NCBI RefSeq assembly: GCF_040729435.1
Contig: NZ_CP160398.1
Span: forward strand, 1,488,001 to 1,552,000
Origin: Pseudomonas sp. HOU2
GTDB taxonomy: Bacteria > Pseudomonadota > Gammaproteobacteria > Pseudomonadales > Pseudomonadaceae
DNA length: 64,000 bases
Reading direction: 5' to 3'
Of the stretch, positions 16,702-25,554 are shown in pieces. Position numbers and translations under genes: made by a program. The notes beneath the pieces were generated by a model, which had not been told where the DNA came from, did not search any database, and worked only from the letters and a program-made list of their open reading frames with translations. The first letter of the stretch is position 1, and each line of letters starts with the position of its first letter.

Positions 16702-18141
16702 TCAGAAACCGCCAGCGGTTTCCTGACACAGTTGGGTCGCCAGCAAACCGAGGGTCATCAGCGCCCTTTCCGCCTCGCGATTCCACGGCGTGCCGCAGTT
16801 CAGGCGAATGCAGTGATTGAACTGCTCGGTATTACTGAAGATCAGCCCCGGTGCAATGCTGATGCCCTGCTGCAAGGCGCGCACGTGCAATTCCTGGGTA
16901 TTGACCCTGCCCGGCAGACTCACCCAGAGGATGAAACCGCCCGTAGGCCGGGTCATTTGCGTGCCTTCGGGGAAGTACTGCTGCACCGCCAGCTGGAACG
17001 CACTGAGGTTTTTTCGGTATTCCTGGCGGATGTACCGTAAATGCCGGTCATAACCGCCATTTTCCAGATAAGCGGCAATCGCCATCTGCGTGACACTGCA
17101 CGCCGAATGCGTGGTGAAAGTCTGCAGACGCTGGATTTCCTGCTGATACTTGCCGGCAATCATCCAGCCGACGCGCACACCCGGCGACAACGTCTTGGAG
17201 AAACTCGAGCAGTAGATCACCCGATCCAGTCGATCGTAGGCCTTGAGGGCTTTGGTGCGGCCCTGTTCGAACATCAACTCGCCATAGATGTCGTCTTCGA
17301 CGATCTGGATATCAAAATCCGAGGCCAGCCGCAGCAGTTGCTTCTGCCGCTCTTCGGGCATGGTGCCGCCCAGTGGATTGCTTAGTCGGGTGGTCAGAAC
17401 CAACGCTTTGATCGACCATTGGTTGGCCGCCAGTTGCAGGGCTTCGAGGCTCATGCCAGTGGCCGGATCGCTGGGGATCTCGATCACTTTCAAGCCGAGC
17501 AGGTCGGCCAGTTGCAGCAAGCCGTAATAGGTTGGCGATTCGGCCGCGATCAGATCACCTGGACGGGTCAGCACCCGCAGCGACATCTGCAGCGCATCGA
17601 CACAACCGTGGGTGATCACCACTTCTGACGGATCGACCACGACCCCGGCGTCGCGCATGCGGATCGCCACTTGCCGGCGCAGCGGTTCGAACCCGGGGCT
17701 GAACATGTAGCTGAATGCCCGAGGACTATGGAAACGAGTGACCTTGGCCAGTTGCTGATGCAATGCGCGCACCGGCAAGTAGTCAACGCTCGGCACTGCC
17801 GCGCCCAATGGGAAAACCCCCTCGCGCCGGGATTCGACCAACACTTGCTGAATGATACTGGCGCGGGTGACCAGGCCTGGCCGTTCGACCCGGGCGATGT
17901 CCGGCGTCGGCGCCGTTAGTGCCGGGGTCTGGTGTACGTAGTAACCGGACTGCGGCCGCGCACGGATCAGGCCCTGATCTTCGAGATTGGCGTAAGCCTG
18001 CAACACCGTTGCATGGCTGACATTGAGCTGCGAACTCATCTTGCGCACCGACGGCACGCGTTCTCCGGGCTGATAGACACCACGCCGGATGTCTTCCGCC
18101 AGTTGTTGAGCAATACGTTGGTAGAGCAAGAGGTTGGTCAT
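16702..18141 (-). CDS. MocR-type regulator (GntR HTH fused to aminotransferase domain)
   Basis: PLP-dependent transcription factor of 479 aa. A winged-helix GntR domain occupies residues 1-75 (GERVPSVRKMSSQLNVSHAT), then a linker, then a fold-type I aminotransferase domain with the PLP-binding Lys in SSFSKTLSPGVRVG near residue 315. Such regulators sense PLP adducts with amino compounds. No obvious target enzyme gene lies next to it. Its own upstream region carries a set of ACAGT repeats (see 18192-18268), so autoregulation is likely. Family members include PdxR, GabR, TauR and EnuR; I cannot assign it to one. Confidence 0.92.
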   Translation of the reverse strand: MTNLLLYQRIAQQLAEDIRRGVYQPGERVPSVRKMSSQLNVSHATVLQAYANLEDQGLIRARPQSGYYVHQTPALTAPTPDIARVERPGLVTRASIIQQVLVESRREGVFPLGAAVPSVDYLPVRALHQQLAKVTRFHSPRAFSYMFSPGFEPLRRQVAIRMRDAGVVVDPSEVVITHGCVDALQMSLRVLTRPGDLIAAESPTYYGLLQLADLLGLKVIEIPSDPATGMSLEALQLAANQWSIKALVLTTRLSNPLGGTMPEERQKQLLRLASDFDIQIVEDDIYGELMFEQGRTKALKAYDRLDRVIYCSSFSKTLSPGVRVGWMIAGKYQQEIQRLQTFTTHSACSVTQMAIAAYLENGGYDRHLRYIRQEYRKNLSAFQLAVQQYFPEGTQMTRPTGGFILWVSLPGRVNTQELHVRALQQGISIAPGLIFSNTEQFNHCIRLNCGTPWNREAERALMTLGLLATQLCQETAGGF

Positions 18142-18191
18142 GACGCAGCACTCGATTTCACGGGCATTTTATTCTTGTGTGAAACAATACC

Positions 18192-18268
18192 GGAACAGTT
18201 TAGAAGTGTACTGGGACAGTTGCCACCATAGTCGACCGTACAGTGCAGTGTCAGCTACAACTGTACGG
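18192..18268. promoter_or_regulatory. putative MocR operator: ACAGT repeats
   Basis: GGAACAGTT (18192-18200) and GGGACAGTT (18213-18221) are direct repeats exactly 21 bp apart. A third ACAGT is part of CCGTACAGT (18236-18244), which is perfectly inverted as ACTGTACGG at 18260-18268. MocR regulators typically bind direct repeats spaced by two helical turns. The array lies 51 bp upstream of the MocR start. Confidence 0.6.
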
Positions 18269-18292
18269 ATTTGCGTGCTATTCGACAGACGT

Positions 18293-18325
18293 AAAAAAGC
18301 CCGGCGCTGCATGACAGGCCGGGCT
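18293..18325 (-). terminator. intrinsic terminator of the DUF4398/OmpA operon
   Basis: AGCCCGGC / GCCGGGCT stem followed on the minus strand by TTTTTT, 17 bases after the OmpA-like gene. Confidence 0.9.
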
Positions 18326-18342
18326 TTCCAGAGACGCAGCCC

Positions 18343-19155
18343 TCAGCGGGCGGCGCCGAGCTGGCCTTTTTCGTCGGAGAACACAATTTCCACCCGACGG
18401 TTCTGTGCCCGCCCGCGCTCGGAAGCGTTGGCGTCCACTGGGTACTCGTCGCCGTAACCTTCGACCTGAATGCGCTTGTCCTCAATCCCGAGGTCCATCA
18501 GCACATCGGCCACCGCTTGCGCGCGATCACGCGACAGCTTGAGGTTTTCCTGTTTGCCGCCGGTGCTGTCGGTGTAGCCCTCGATGCGCACCACGCGTTT
18601 CGGGTTGAGCTGCAGGAACTGCACGATCTTCAACACCACGCGATTGGCCGAGTTCTTCAGCTCCGCTTCGCCGGTGTCGAACAGCACGTCGCCCAAGGTC
18701 ATGACCAGACCGCGATCGGTTTGCGTGGTGGCCAGCGCGACGATTTGTTCTTCGAGCCACTTGCCCTGCTGCTGCACGCTCAGCAGTTTGGACTCGCGCA
18801 GGGCCAGCTGCAGTCGCTGGCGCTCCAGCTCCAGCTTCGCCGCGCGCTCTTCGTTGAGCACCAGATTGGTGTGTTCGCGGGCGATTTCGCTGTAACGCTG
18901 ACTCAGGTAGGCGTAATGCGCGACGTCCCAACCGCTGCCCCAATAGGTCGACAGGCGATCGGCACGGGCCAGCGATTCACCGGCGCGGATCACGTCCTTG
19001 GGCGCGATACGCAGCACGTTGGAATCTTCCTTGACCTTCTGGAAGTCGCTGCTGGCCTGTTGCAAGGCGGCTTCGCTGTGTTGACCGGCGCAACCGTAGA
19101 GGCTTGCGCAACCGGCCAGAATCAACCCGCCGAGGGCTTTGGACTTGAGGCTCAT
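18343..19155 (-). CDS. OmpA-family peptidoglycan-binding lipoprotein
   Basis: A 270-aa outer-membrane lipoprotein. The signal peptide has lipobox-like LAGC and LYGC segments near residues 13-22. A long coiled-coil region at about 90-130 (NEERAAKLELERQRLQ) follows, then a C-terminal OmpA domain with GYTDSTGGKQENLKLSRDRA and the GYGDEYPVDANASERGRAQN segment that binds diaminopimelate. The start ATG overlaps the stop of the preceding DUF4398 gene by four bases, implying translational coupling. It probably anchors the outer membrane to the wall. Confidence 0.9.
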   Translation of the reverse strand: MSLKSKALGGLILAGCASLYGCAGQHSEAALQQASSDFQKVKEDSNVLRIAPKDVIRAGESLARADRLSTYWGSGWDVAHYAYLSQRYSEIAREHTNLVLNEERAAKLELERQRLQLALRESKLLSVQQQGKWLEEQIVALATTQTDRGLVMTLGDVLFDTGEAELKNSANRVVLKIVQFLQLNPKRVVRIEGYTDSTGGKQENLKLSRDRAQAVADVLMDLGIEDKRIQVEGYGDEYPVDANASERGRAQNRRVEIVFSDEKGQLGAAR

Positions 19156-19508
19156 TGGGCATCTCCCAGTTGCTTGCGCAGACGGATGATGCGGGTGTTG
19201 AGCACGTTCAGTTGCTCTTCGCTCTTTTGCGTCAGCACCTTGGCTTCGGCCAGACGTGCATCCAGCTCGGCCTGTTCGGAACGCATGCGCGCGTTCTTGT
19301 AAGACTCGTCGGTCATGTTGCCCTTGGCCCGGTTGAACTTGTCTTCGGCCAGTTTCATTTCCGGCATTTCATCGGCGGTCGCACCGACAGCCTTGGCCTG
19401 GGTGATGGCCTGCTCGGTCAGGCGCATTTGCTCAATGGGCGCAGGATCGTTGGCGCAGCCGGCCAGGGCCAGAACGGCCATGGCCGCGAAAAGAGGTCGA
19501 ATACTCAC
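19152..19508 (-). CDS. DUF4398 domain lipoprotein
   Basis: A 118-aa protein with a lipoprotein signal (ALAGCANDP, Cys at about residue 18) and an Ala/Glu-rich helical body characteristic of DUF4398. It overlaps the OmpA-like gene by the sequence ATGA and is clearly in the same operon. DUF4398 plus OmpA pairs recur in proteobacteria, suggesting a periplasmic partnership. Function unknown. The start at 19508 is followed by a typical Arg-containing n-region (MSIRPLFAAM). Confidence 0.85.
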   Translation of the reverse strand: MSIRPLFAAMAVLALAGCANDPAPIEQMRLTEQAITQAKAVGATADEMPEMKLAEDKFNRAKGNMTDESYKNARMRSEQAELDARLAEAKVLTQKSEEQLNVLNTRIIRLRKQLGDAQ

Positions 19509-19517
19509 TAAGAATCC

Positions 19518-20339
19518 CTACTGTTTTGGGGCACTGACAGGTGGCTGCGGCTGTTGCTGCTGAGCCTTCCAGCGCTCGATGTTGCGTTGCAGCGCGGCTT
19601 CGGTCAGTCCGGACGCGGGCAATTCTGTCATCTTTTTAGCGAGCTGTCCGCGCAACCACGGATCGTTGCAGGCCGAGTTGTGCGAAACCGCGAGGAACAG
19701 ACCTGGCCGGTCAATCGGTTGCTCGAAGGCCAGCAGATCATTGGCCATGCCCAATGCCTGCGCGGCGGCCATGCCCGAGTAGCGACCGGCGAGTACATAT
19801 TCCACTTCACCCAGCAGAAGTTTCTGAAAGGCCTGGGTGATGTTTGCCGTCCGCGTCAGGGTCAGATTCTGCTCGGCGAAAGTGCCGAATGCCTGGGTCA
19901 TTCGAGACTTTTCCGACATCCCGCCCGTGTGCCCGTGCAGGTCTTTGGCTTCGCTGTAGACCAGCGTCGAGCCTTTGCGCGTCCATACCAGGTAATCGTT
20001 TTCCAGCAACGGCGGATAAATGTAGTCGAGGTTTTCCAGTTCATTGAACATCAGCGGTGTGTCGGCCAGCATGTCCATGCGCCCGCTGCGCACTTCATCG
20101 AGGGCCTGCGAGCGTTTGCCGGCGTAGAGCAGCTCGACCTTGATCCCCAGATCCTTGGCCACTTGCTGCAACAGGTCGGCACTGGCGCCAATCAACTGCT
20201 TGGGATTCTGCGGATCCTGCCACAGGTACGGCGGCGCATCCGGGCTGCCGGTGACGACGAGGCGCTCGCATTTGCCGGCGGCCGCAGCCATGCCCGGCAA
20301 GAGGATCAATCCCGATAACAGCCAGCGGCGCAGATCCAT
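19518..20339 (-). CDS. periplasmic transporter substrate-binding-domain protein
   Basis: A 273-aa protein with a signal peptide (LLSGLILLPGMAAAA) and an SBP_bac_3 type fold. VVTGSPDAPPYLWQD opens the domain and GASADLLQQVAKDLG follows, as in polar amino-acid binding proteins. The C-terminus is Gln/Pro-rich. No ABC permease or ATPase is nearby. It sits nine bases upstream of the DUF4398 gene on the same strand, so it is probably the first gene of that operon and may act as a sensor or orphan binding protein rather than a transporter subunit. Confidence 0.82.
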   Translation of the reverse strand: MDLRRWLLSGLILLPGMAAAAGKCERLVVTGSPDAPPYLWQDPQNPKQLIGASADLLQQVAKDLGIKVELLYAGKRSQALDEVRSGRMDMLADTPLMFNELENLDYIYPPLLENDYLVWTRKGSTLVYSEAKDLHGHTGGMSEKSRMTQAFGTFAEQNLTLTRTANITQAFQKLLLGEVEYVLAGRYSGMAAAQALGMANDLLAFEQPIDRPGLFLAVSHNSACNDPWLRGQLAKKMTELPASGLTEAALQRNIERWKAQQQQPQPPVSAPKQ

Positions 20340-20366
20340 GGCAAAACACTCCCACTCAAATTCGAG

Positions 20367-20397
20367 ACAAAAAAAAGCCCGACCACAAGGCCGGGCT
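20367..20397 (-). terminator. intrinsic terminator of etfBA
   Basis: AGCCCG / CGGGCT stem with an eight-T run on the minus strand, 22 bases past the etfA stop. Confidence 0.9.
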
Positions 20398-20419
20398 CTT
20401 TATAAGTGAAGCCGCCGGA

Positions 20420-21349
20420 TTAGACCAGCTTCTCCAGCTCAGGTACCGCTTCGAACAGATCCGCCACCAGACCGTAATCGGCCACCTGGAAGATTGGCGC
20501 TTCTTCATCCTTGTTGATCGCGACGATCACTTTGGAGTCTTTCATGCCGGCCAGGTGCTGGATCGCGCCGGAGATACCGACGGCGATGTACAGCTGTGGC
20601 GCAACGATCTTGCCGGTCTGACCGACCTGCATGTCGTTCGGGACGAAACCTGCGTCGACCGCGGCGCGCGAAGCACCGACAGCAGCGCCCAGCTTGTCGG
20701 CCAGGGCGTACAGGTGTTTGAAGTTGTCACCGTTCTGCATGCCGCGGCCGCCGGAAACGACGATCTTGGCAGCGGTCAGCTCAGGACGATCGGACTTGGC
20801 CAGTTCTTCGCTGACGAAGCTGGAAGTGCCGGCGTCGTGCGCAGCAGCAACCGCTTCAACAGCCGCCGAACCACCTTCAGCGGCAACCGGGTCGAAACCG
20901 GTGGCGCGCACGGTGATCACTTTGACCGGGGCGGTCGACTGCACGGTAGCGATGGCGTTACCGGCGTAGATCGGGCGCTTGAAGGTGTCGGCGCTTTCTA
21001 CCGAGATGATCTCGGAGATCTGGTCAACGTTCAGTGCAGCGGCAACGCGCGGCAGGATGTTTTTGCCGTTGGACGTGGCGGCAGCCAGGATGTGGCTGTA
21101 GTCCTTGCCCAGCTCTGCAACCAGCGGCGCAACATTTTCCGGCAGCTGATGCGCGTAAGCGGCATTGTCAGCGTTCAGGACTTTGCTCACGCCAGCGATT
21201 TTCGCAGCGGCTTCAGCCACGGCGCCAGCGCCCTGGCCTGCAACCAGAACGTGGATGTCGCCGCCGATTTTGGCAGCAGCAGCCACGGTATTCAGTGTGG
21301 CCGGGGCCAGCACTTTGTTGTCGTGTTCAGCGATTACCAAGATAGTCAT
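20420..21349 (-). CDS. etfA: electron transfer flavoprotein alpha subunit
   Basis: FAD-carrying alpha subunit of ETF, which collects electrons from acyl-CoA and other flavin dehydrogenases in the cytosol. The 309-aa protein begins [20 protein letters not shown]. Its C-terminal FAD-binding domain shows [20 protein letters not shown] and [17 protein letters not shown], the family signature. The gene begins two bases after the etfB stop, so the pair is co-transcribed and probably coupled. Electrons pass to the ETF-QO encoded divergently at 22627. Confidence 0.96.
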   Translation of the reverse strand: MTILVIAEHDNKVLAPATLNTVAAAAKIGGDIHVLVAGQGAGAVAEAAAKIAGVSKVLNADNAAYAHQLPENVAPLVAELGKDYSHILAAATSNGKNILPRVAAALNVDQISEIISVESADTFKRPIYAGNAIATVQSTAPVKVITVRATGFDPVAAEGGSAAVEAVAAAHDAGTSSFVSEELAKSDRPELTAAKIVVSGGRGMQNGDNFKHLYALADKLGAAVGASRAAVDAGFVPNDMQVGQTGKIVAPQLYIAVGISGAIQHLAGMKDSKVIVAINKDEEAPIFQVADYGLVADLFEAVPELEKLV

Positions 21350-21351
21350 TT

Positions 21352-22101
21352 TTAGATTACCTTCGCTTCGTTTTTCAGTTTCTCGACCAGTTCAGCCACC
21401 GACTTGACCTTGATGCCCGCGCTGCGTGCAGCCGGCGCTTCGACTTTCAGGGTCTTGTTGGTGGAGGCGGTGGAAACGCCCAAAGCGTCCGGAGTCAGCA
21501 CTTCGAGAGGCTTCTTCTTGGCTTTCATGATGTTTGGCAGGGACGCGTAGCGCGGCTCGTTCAAACGCAGGTCGGTGGTGACGATGGCCGGCAGTTTCAG
21601 CGAAACGGTCTGCGCGCCGCCGTCGATTTCGCGGGTCACGGCAACGCTGTCGCCGGACACTTCGACTTTCGAAGCGAATGTGCCCTGACCGTAGCCGCTC
21701 AGTGCAGCGAGCATCTGGCCGGTCTGGTTGTTGTCGCTGTCGATGGCCTGTTTGCCCAGGATCACCAGTTGAGGCTGTTCCTTGTCGACCACAGCCTTGA
21801 GCAGCTTGGCCACGGCCAGCGAAGTCAGGTCTTCAGCGGATTCGACGAGGATGGCGCGGTCGGCACCCAGAGCCAGTGCGGTACGCAGCTGTTCCTGAGC
21901 GGTGGACGGGCCGATGGAGACGACGACGATTTCAGTCGCAACACCTTTCTCTTTCAGGCGTACGGCTTCTTCCACTGCGATTTCGCAGAACGGGTTCATC
22001 GACATCTTGACGTTGGCGAGGTCTACGCCGGAATTGTCCGCTTTGACGCGAACCTTGACGTTGTAATCCACAACGCGTTTGACAGCTACAAGAACCTTCA
22101 T
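21352..22101 (-). CDS. etfB: electron transfer flavoprotein beta subunit
   Basis: AMP-binding beta subunit of ETF, 249 aa, starting [20 protein letters not shown]. The family motif appears in [20 protein letters not shown], and [21 protein letters not shown] is typical. GAGGAA sits 5 bases ahead of the ATG. It is the first gene of the etfBA operon; its promoter must lie in the 525-bp divergent region shared with ETF-QO. Confidence 0.96.
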   Translation of the reverse strand: MKVLVAVKRVVDYNVKVRVKADNSGVDLANVKMSMNPFCEIAVEEAVRLKEKGVATEIVVVSIGPSTAQEQLRTALALGADRAILVESAEDLTSLAVAKLLKAVVDKEQPQLVILGKQAIDSDNNQTGQMLAALSGYGQGTFASKVEVSGDSVAVTREIDGGAQTVSLKLPAIVTTDLRLNEPRYASLPNIMKAKKKPLEVLTPDALGVSTASTNKTLKVEAPAARSAGIKVKSVAELVEKLKNEAKVI

Positions 22102-22172
22102 GGATTCCTCGTTACTCTCCGGTGAAAAGAAAGTCGCCTAGGCGAACCTGGCGGATGATGCTCATCGGGCAC

Positions 22173-22322
22173 AAGGGCACCTCTAAAAACGCCGGCTGGG
22201 GCCGATGACCGTTCGTCAGTGGTGACCAACGGGTCATTGATTCGCACGGTGTGTAAACTGCGCGCCGGACTTGCGCTGCGCATCACCTTGTACTGCCTGT
22301 GCCCTGTCTTTAGAGGTGCTCT
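22173..22322. repeat. 150-bp segment bounded by 18-bp imperfect inverted repeats
   Basis: AAGGGCACCTCTAAAAAC (22173-22190) is repeated inverted at 22305-22322, 16 of 18 bases matching, around 114 bp of non-coding DNA in the etfB/ETF-QO divergent region. It could be a MITE-like element or a large cruciform; I do not recognise the family. Confidence 0.5.
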
Positions 22323-22453
22323 TGAAACCGCCAGTCTGCCTACGGCGAGCGCAAAACCGCCCGTATCTTGACCGGAACGCCTATTCCGGTCAATACGGCA
22401 AAATGGCCGTTCATAAGCCGTGCTTCTTTGATTTCTCTGGGCTGGAGCCGATT

Positions 22454-22498
22454 CAAACAAACGTTTGTATTGGACGCTCGGAGTGGTGTAGATATAAT
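22454..22498 (+). promoter_or_regulatory. ETF-QO promoter with PsrA-like box
   Basis: TTGGAC (22470-22475), a 17-base spacer and TATAAT (22493-22498) form a strong sigma-70 promoter. Immediately upstream, CAAAC-AAAC-GTTTG (22454-22467) matches the published PsrA consensus G/C-AAAC-N2-4-GTTT-G/C. PsrA is the long-chain-fatty-acid-responsive TetR regulator of pseudomonads. Confidence 0.7.
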
Positions 22499-22626
22499 GC
22501 GCCGCCTAGAGAGAAAGGTGGTTTGCCCATTATTACCCTTGACGTTAACGTAAAGGCAATAACGGATACGACACCGAACCTCCAAATTAGAAAAAAAACT
22601 GTTGAGCCTTGAGTAGGAGATAGCCT

Positions 22627-24291
22627 GTGGAACGCGAATACATGGAATTCGACGTGGTCATCGTCGGTGCCGGCCCCGCTGGCCTGTCCGCCGCCTGCCG
22701 TCTGAAGCAGAAGGCCGCCGAAGCCGGTAAGGAAATCAGCGTCTGCGTGGTCGAAAAAGGCTCCGAAGTCGGCGCGCACATCCTTTCCGGTGCCGTGTTC
22801 GAACCACGCGCTCTGAATGAACTGTTCCCGGACTGGAAAGAACTCGGCGCCCCGCTGAACACCCCGGTCACCCGCGACGATATTTTCGTGCTGAAAAACG
22901 CCGACAGCGCGCAGAAGATTCCTGACTTCTTTGTGCCCAAGACCATGCACAACGAAGGCAACTACATTATTTCCCTGGGCAACCTGTGCCGCTGGCTGGC
23001 CCAGCAGGCCGAGAACCTGGGTGTGGAAATCTACCCGGGCTTCGCCGCTCAGGAGGCGCTGATCGACGAAAACGGCATCGTGCGCGGGATCATCACCGGT
23101 GACCTGGGCGTCGATCGCGAAGGCAATCCGAAAGAAGGCCTGTACACCCCGGGTATGGAACTGCGTGGCAAGTACACGCTGTTCGCCGAAGGCTGCCGTG
23201 GGCACATCGGCAAGCAACTGATCAAGCGCTACAACCTCGACAGCGATGCCGACGCCCAGCACTACGGCATCGGCCTCAAAGAAATCTGGGAAATCGACCC
23301 GGCCAAACACCAGCCGGGCCTCGTGGTGCACACCGCCGGCTGGCCGCTGGACATCATGGGCACCGAAAACACCGGCGGCTCGTTCCTCTATCACCTGGAA
23401 AACAACCAGGTAGTGGTCGGTCTGATCGTGGACCTGTCCTACAGCAACACTTACCTGTCGCCGTTCGACGAGTTCCAGCGTCTCAAGCATCACCCGGTGC
23501 TCAAGCAATACCTGGAAGGCGGCAAACGCGTCAGCTACGGCGCGCGCGCCATCTGCAAGGGCGGCCTGAACTCGCTGCCGAAAATGGTCTTCAAGGGTGG
23601 CGCGCTGATCGGTTGCGACCTCGGCACCCTGAACTTCGCCAAGATCAAAGGCAGCCACACCGCGATGAAGTCCGGCATGCTCGCCGCGGAATCGGTGGCC
23701 GATGCACTGTTCGCCGAGAAGGATGGCACCGAAGAGCTGACCTCCTACGTCGACGCGTTCAAGAAGAGCTGGCTCTACGACGAACTGTTCGCCAGCCGTA
23801 ACTTCGGCCCGGCGATCCACAAGTTCGGCGCGATTGTCGGCGGTGGTTTCAACTGGCTGGACCAGAACATCTTCGGCGGCAAACTGCCGTTCACCCTGCA
23901 CGACACCAAACCGGACTACGCCTGCCTCAAGCTCGCGGCCGACTGCAAGAAGATCGACTATCCGAAGCCGGACGGCAAACTCAGCTTCGACAAACTGAGC
24001 TCGGTGTTCATCTCCGGTACCAACCACGAAGAAGAACAGCCTTGCCATCTGAAGCTGACCGACCCGAGCATTCCGCTGAGTCGCAACCTGCCGATGTACG
24101 ACGAACCGGCGCAGCGCTACTGCCCGGCCGGTGTGTACGAAGTGATCACCAAGGAAGACGGCGAAAAACGCTTCCAGATCAACGCCCAGAACTGCGTGCA
24201 CTGCAAGACCTGTGACATCAAGGACCCTTCGCAGAACATCACCTGGGTCACGCCGGAAGGCGCTGGCGGCCCGACTTACCCGAACATGTAG
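22627..24291 (+). CDS. electron transfer flavoprotein-ubiquinone oxidoreductase
   Basis: Membrane-associated ETF:ubiquinone oxidoreductase, which moves electrons from reduced ETF to the quinone pool. The 554-aa protein has the FAD motif VIVGAGPAGLSAACRL at residues 9-24 and a C-terminal 4Fe-4S domain with RYCPAGVYEV and NCVHCKTCDIKDPSQNI. I keep the GTG at 22627, because AGGAGA lies 6 bases upstream and the leading MEREYMEFD is what pseudomonad homologues carry; the ATG at 22642 is internal. It is divergent from etfBA and followed by its own terminator. Confidence 0.96.
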   Translation: MEREYMEFDVVIVGAGPAGLSAACRLKQKAAEAGKEISVCVVEKGSEVGAHILSGAVFEPRALNELFPDWKELGAPLNTPVTRDDIFVLKNADSAQKIPDFFVPKTMHNEGNYIISLGNLCRWLAQQAENLGVEIYPGFAAQEALIDENGIVRGIITGDLGVDREGNPKEGLYTPGMELRGKYTLFAEGCRGHIGKQLIKRYNLDSDADAQHYGIGLKEIWEIDPAKHQPGLVVHTAGWPLDIMGTENTGGSFLYHLENNQVVVGLIVDLSYSNTYLSPFDEFQRLKHHPVLKQYLEGGKRVSYGARAICKGGLNSLPKMVFKGGALIGCDLGTLNFAKIKGSHTAMKSGMLAAESVADALFAEKDGTEELTSYVDAFKKSWLYDELFASRNFGPAIHKFGAIVGGGFNWLDQNIFGGKLPFTLHDTKPDYACLKLAADCKKIDYPKPDGKLSFDKLSSVFISGTNHEEEQPCHLKLTDPSIPLSRNLPMYDEPAQRYCPAGVYEVITKEDGEKRFQINAQNCVHCKTCDIKDPSQNITWVTPEGAGGPTYPNM

Positions 24292-24311
24292 GTCGAATCG
24301 CTGAACAACGA

Positions 24312-24335
24312 GGCTCCCGAAATGGGGGCCTTTTT
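24312..24335 (+). terminator. intrinsic terminator of ETF-QO
   Basis: GGCTCCC / GGGGGCC hairpin (one wobble pair) followed by TTTTT, 20 bases after the stop. Confidence 0.88.
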
Positions 24336-24359
24336 GTTGCCCAAAATTCCTGCATTCCC

Positions 24360-24439
24360 CTGTAGGAGCTGCGGCACGCTGCGATCTCTTGACGCTGATC
24401 TGAAAATCAAAAGATCGCAGCGTGCCGCAGCTCCTACAG
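24360..24439. repeat. REP pair, family C variant
   Basis: Inverted arms TGTAGGAGCTGCGGCACGCT and complement; the core CGGCACGC differs from the usual CCGAAGGC, with matching change in both arms. Confidence 0.88.
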
Positions 24440-24473
24440 GGATCGCGGGTCCAACAGGAACGTTGCCACTGAC

Positions 24474-25364
24474 TCAGGCAACGCGCTCATCACCAGGGCT
24501 GCGCTCAAAGTAGCGCTTGTACTCACGACTGAACTGCGACGTACTCTGATACCCCACCCGATGCGCCACCTGCGCCACGCCCAGACCTTCGGCGACCAGC
24601 AAGGTCTGCGCCTTGAGCAGGCGCAGGCGCTTCAGATACTGCACCGGCGACAGCAGCGTGCTGCGCTTGAAGTGCTCGTGGAAGGACGACACGCTCATGT
24701 TCGCGCAACTAGCCAGAGTCTCGACATTCAGCGGCTCGGTGTAGTGCGCATGCAGATGGCTGATCGACGCTGCGACCCGGGCGAACTGCCCCTGCTGCTC
24801 CACCAGCGCGCGCAACACATCGGCCTGCGGCCCGCGCAGCGCGGTGAACAACAATTCACGCACCCGCGCCGGCCCGAGAATCTGCCGCTCCAGCGGATCG
24901 TGCAGGCAGCGCAGCAAACGTTCGACACAGCCACGCATGTCATCGTCGAGCACCACCGAGGTCATCGACTCCGGCGTCTGCGCCGGGATATGCCGCCCCG
25001 GTGCCAGTCCCATGGCCAGCACCAGTTCGCCGAGCAGCACCCGGTCGATGGCCACCGATACGCCCAGCAACGGCGCGTCCGGCAAGGCAAAGGTTTCGCA
25101 CTCGAACGGCACCGGCAGCGCCTGAATCAGATAGTGCCCGGCGCCGTACTCCATGGTGCGCGGGCCGAGGAACGCCAGTTTGCTGCCCTGAGCGATGATC
25201 ATCAGGCTCGGCTCGTAAATGTGCGGGCCACGCGCCACGTCACAACTGGCGCGCAACACCTGCACGCCGGGCAACCCGGTCTGGCTGTAACCATCGCAGA
25301 GCGCCAGCGGCTCGATCAGCGAAACCAGCGTGGCATTGGCATCAAGGTGACGGGTCAACTGCAT
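24474..25364 (-). CDS. AraC family transcriptional regulator
   Basis: Regulator of about 296 aa. The N-terminal AraC_N domain runs to about residue 190 (LDANATLVSLIEPL, then GPHIYEPSLMIIAQGSK). The C-terminal double helix-turn-helix includes LASCANMSVSSFHEHFKR and GVAQVAHRVGYQSTSQFSRE. An in-frame ATG at 25400 would add 12 residues, but homologues begin near MQLTRHLDANA. Neither start has a good ribosome-binding site. The gene is divergent from a zinc alcohol dehydrogenase 190 bp away, the classical arrangement for an aldehyde-responsive activator of that gene; this link is inference. Confidence 0.9.
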   Translation of the reverse strand: MQLTRHLDANATLVSLIEPLALCDGYSQTGLPGVQVLRASCDVARGPHIYEPSLMIIAQGSKLAFLGPRTMEYGAGHYLIQALPVPFECETFALPDAPLLGVSVAIDRVLLGELVLAMGLAPGRHIPAQTPESMTSVVLDDDMRGCVERLLRCLHDPLERQILGPARVRELLFTALRGPQADVLRALVEQQGQFARVAASISHLHAHYTEPLNVETLASCANMSVSSFHEHFKRSTLLSPVQYLKRLRLLKAQTLLVAEGLGVAQVAHRVGYQSTSQFSREYKRYFERSPGDERVA

Positions 25365-25554
25365 CGGAGGGGTCTTCAAAAAAGTCACGGAAAAAGGCAT
25401 GCAAGCATCATCGCAGATCCTTTTGCCAATGCGCTTGCCCAGACCCGCATGCCGGAGGATTAGGCATGAGACCCGGAGGAATCGTCATGGCCGCAGCGGC
25501 AGACGGCGCCCAGAATGCGCCACCTCACTTGTCACTGCTTCTGCGAGGTTTCTC

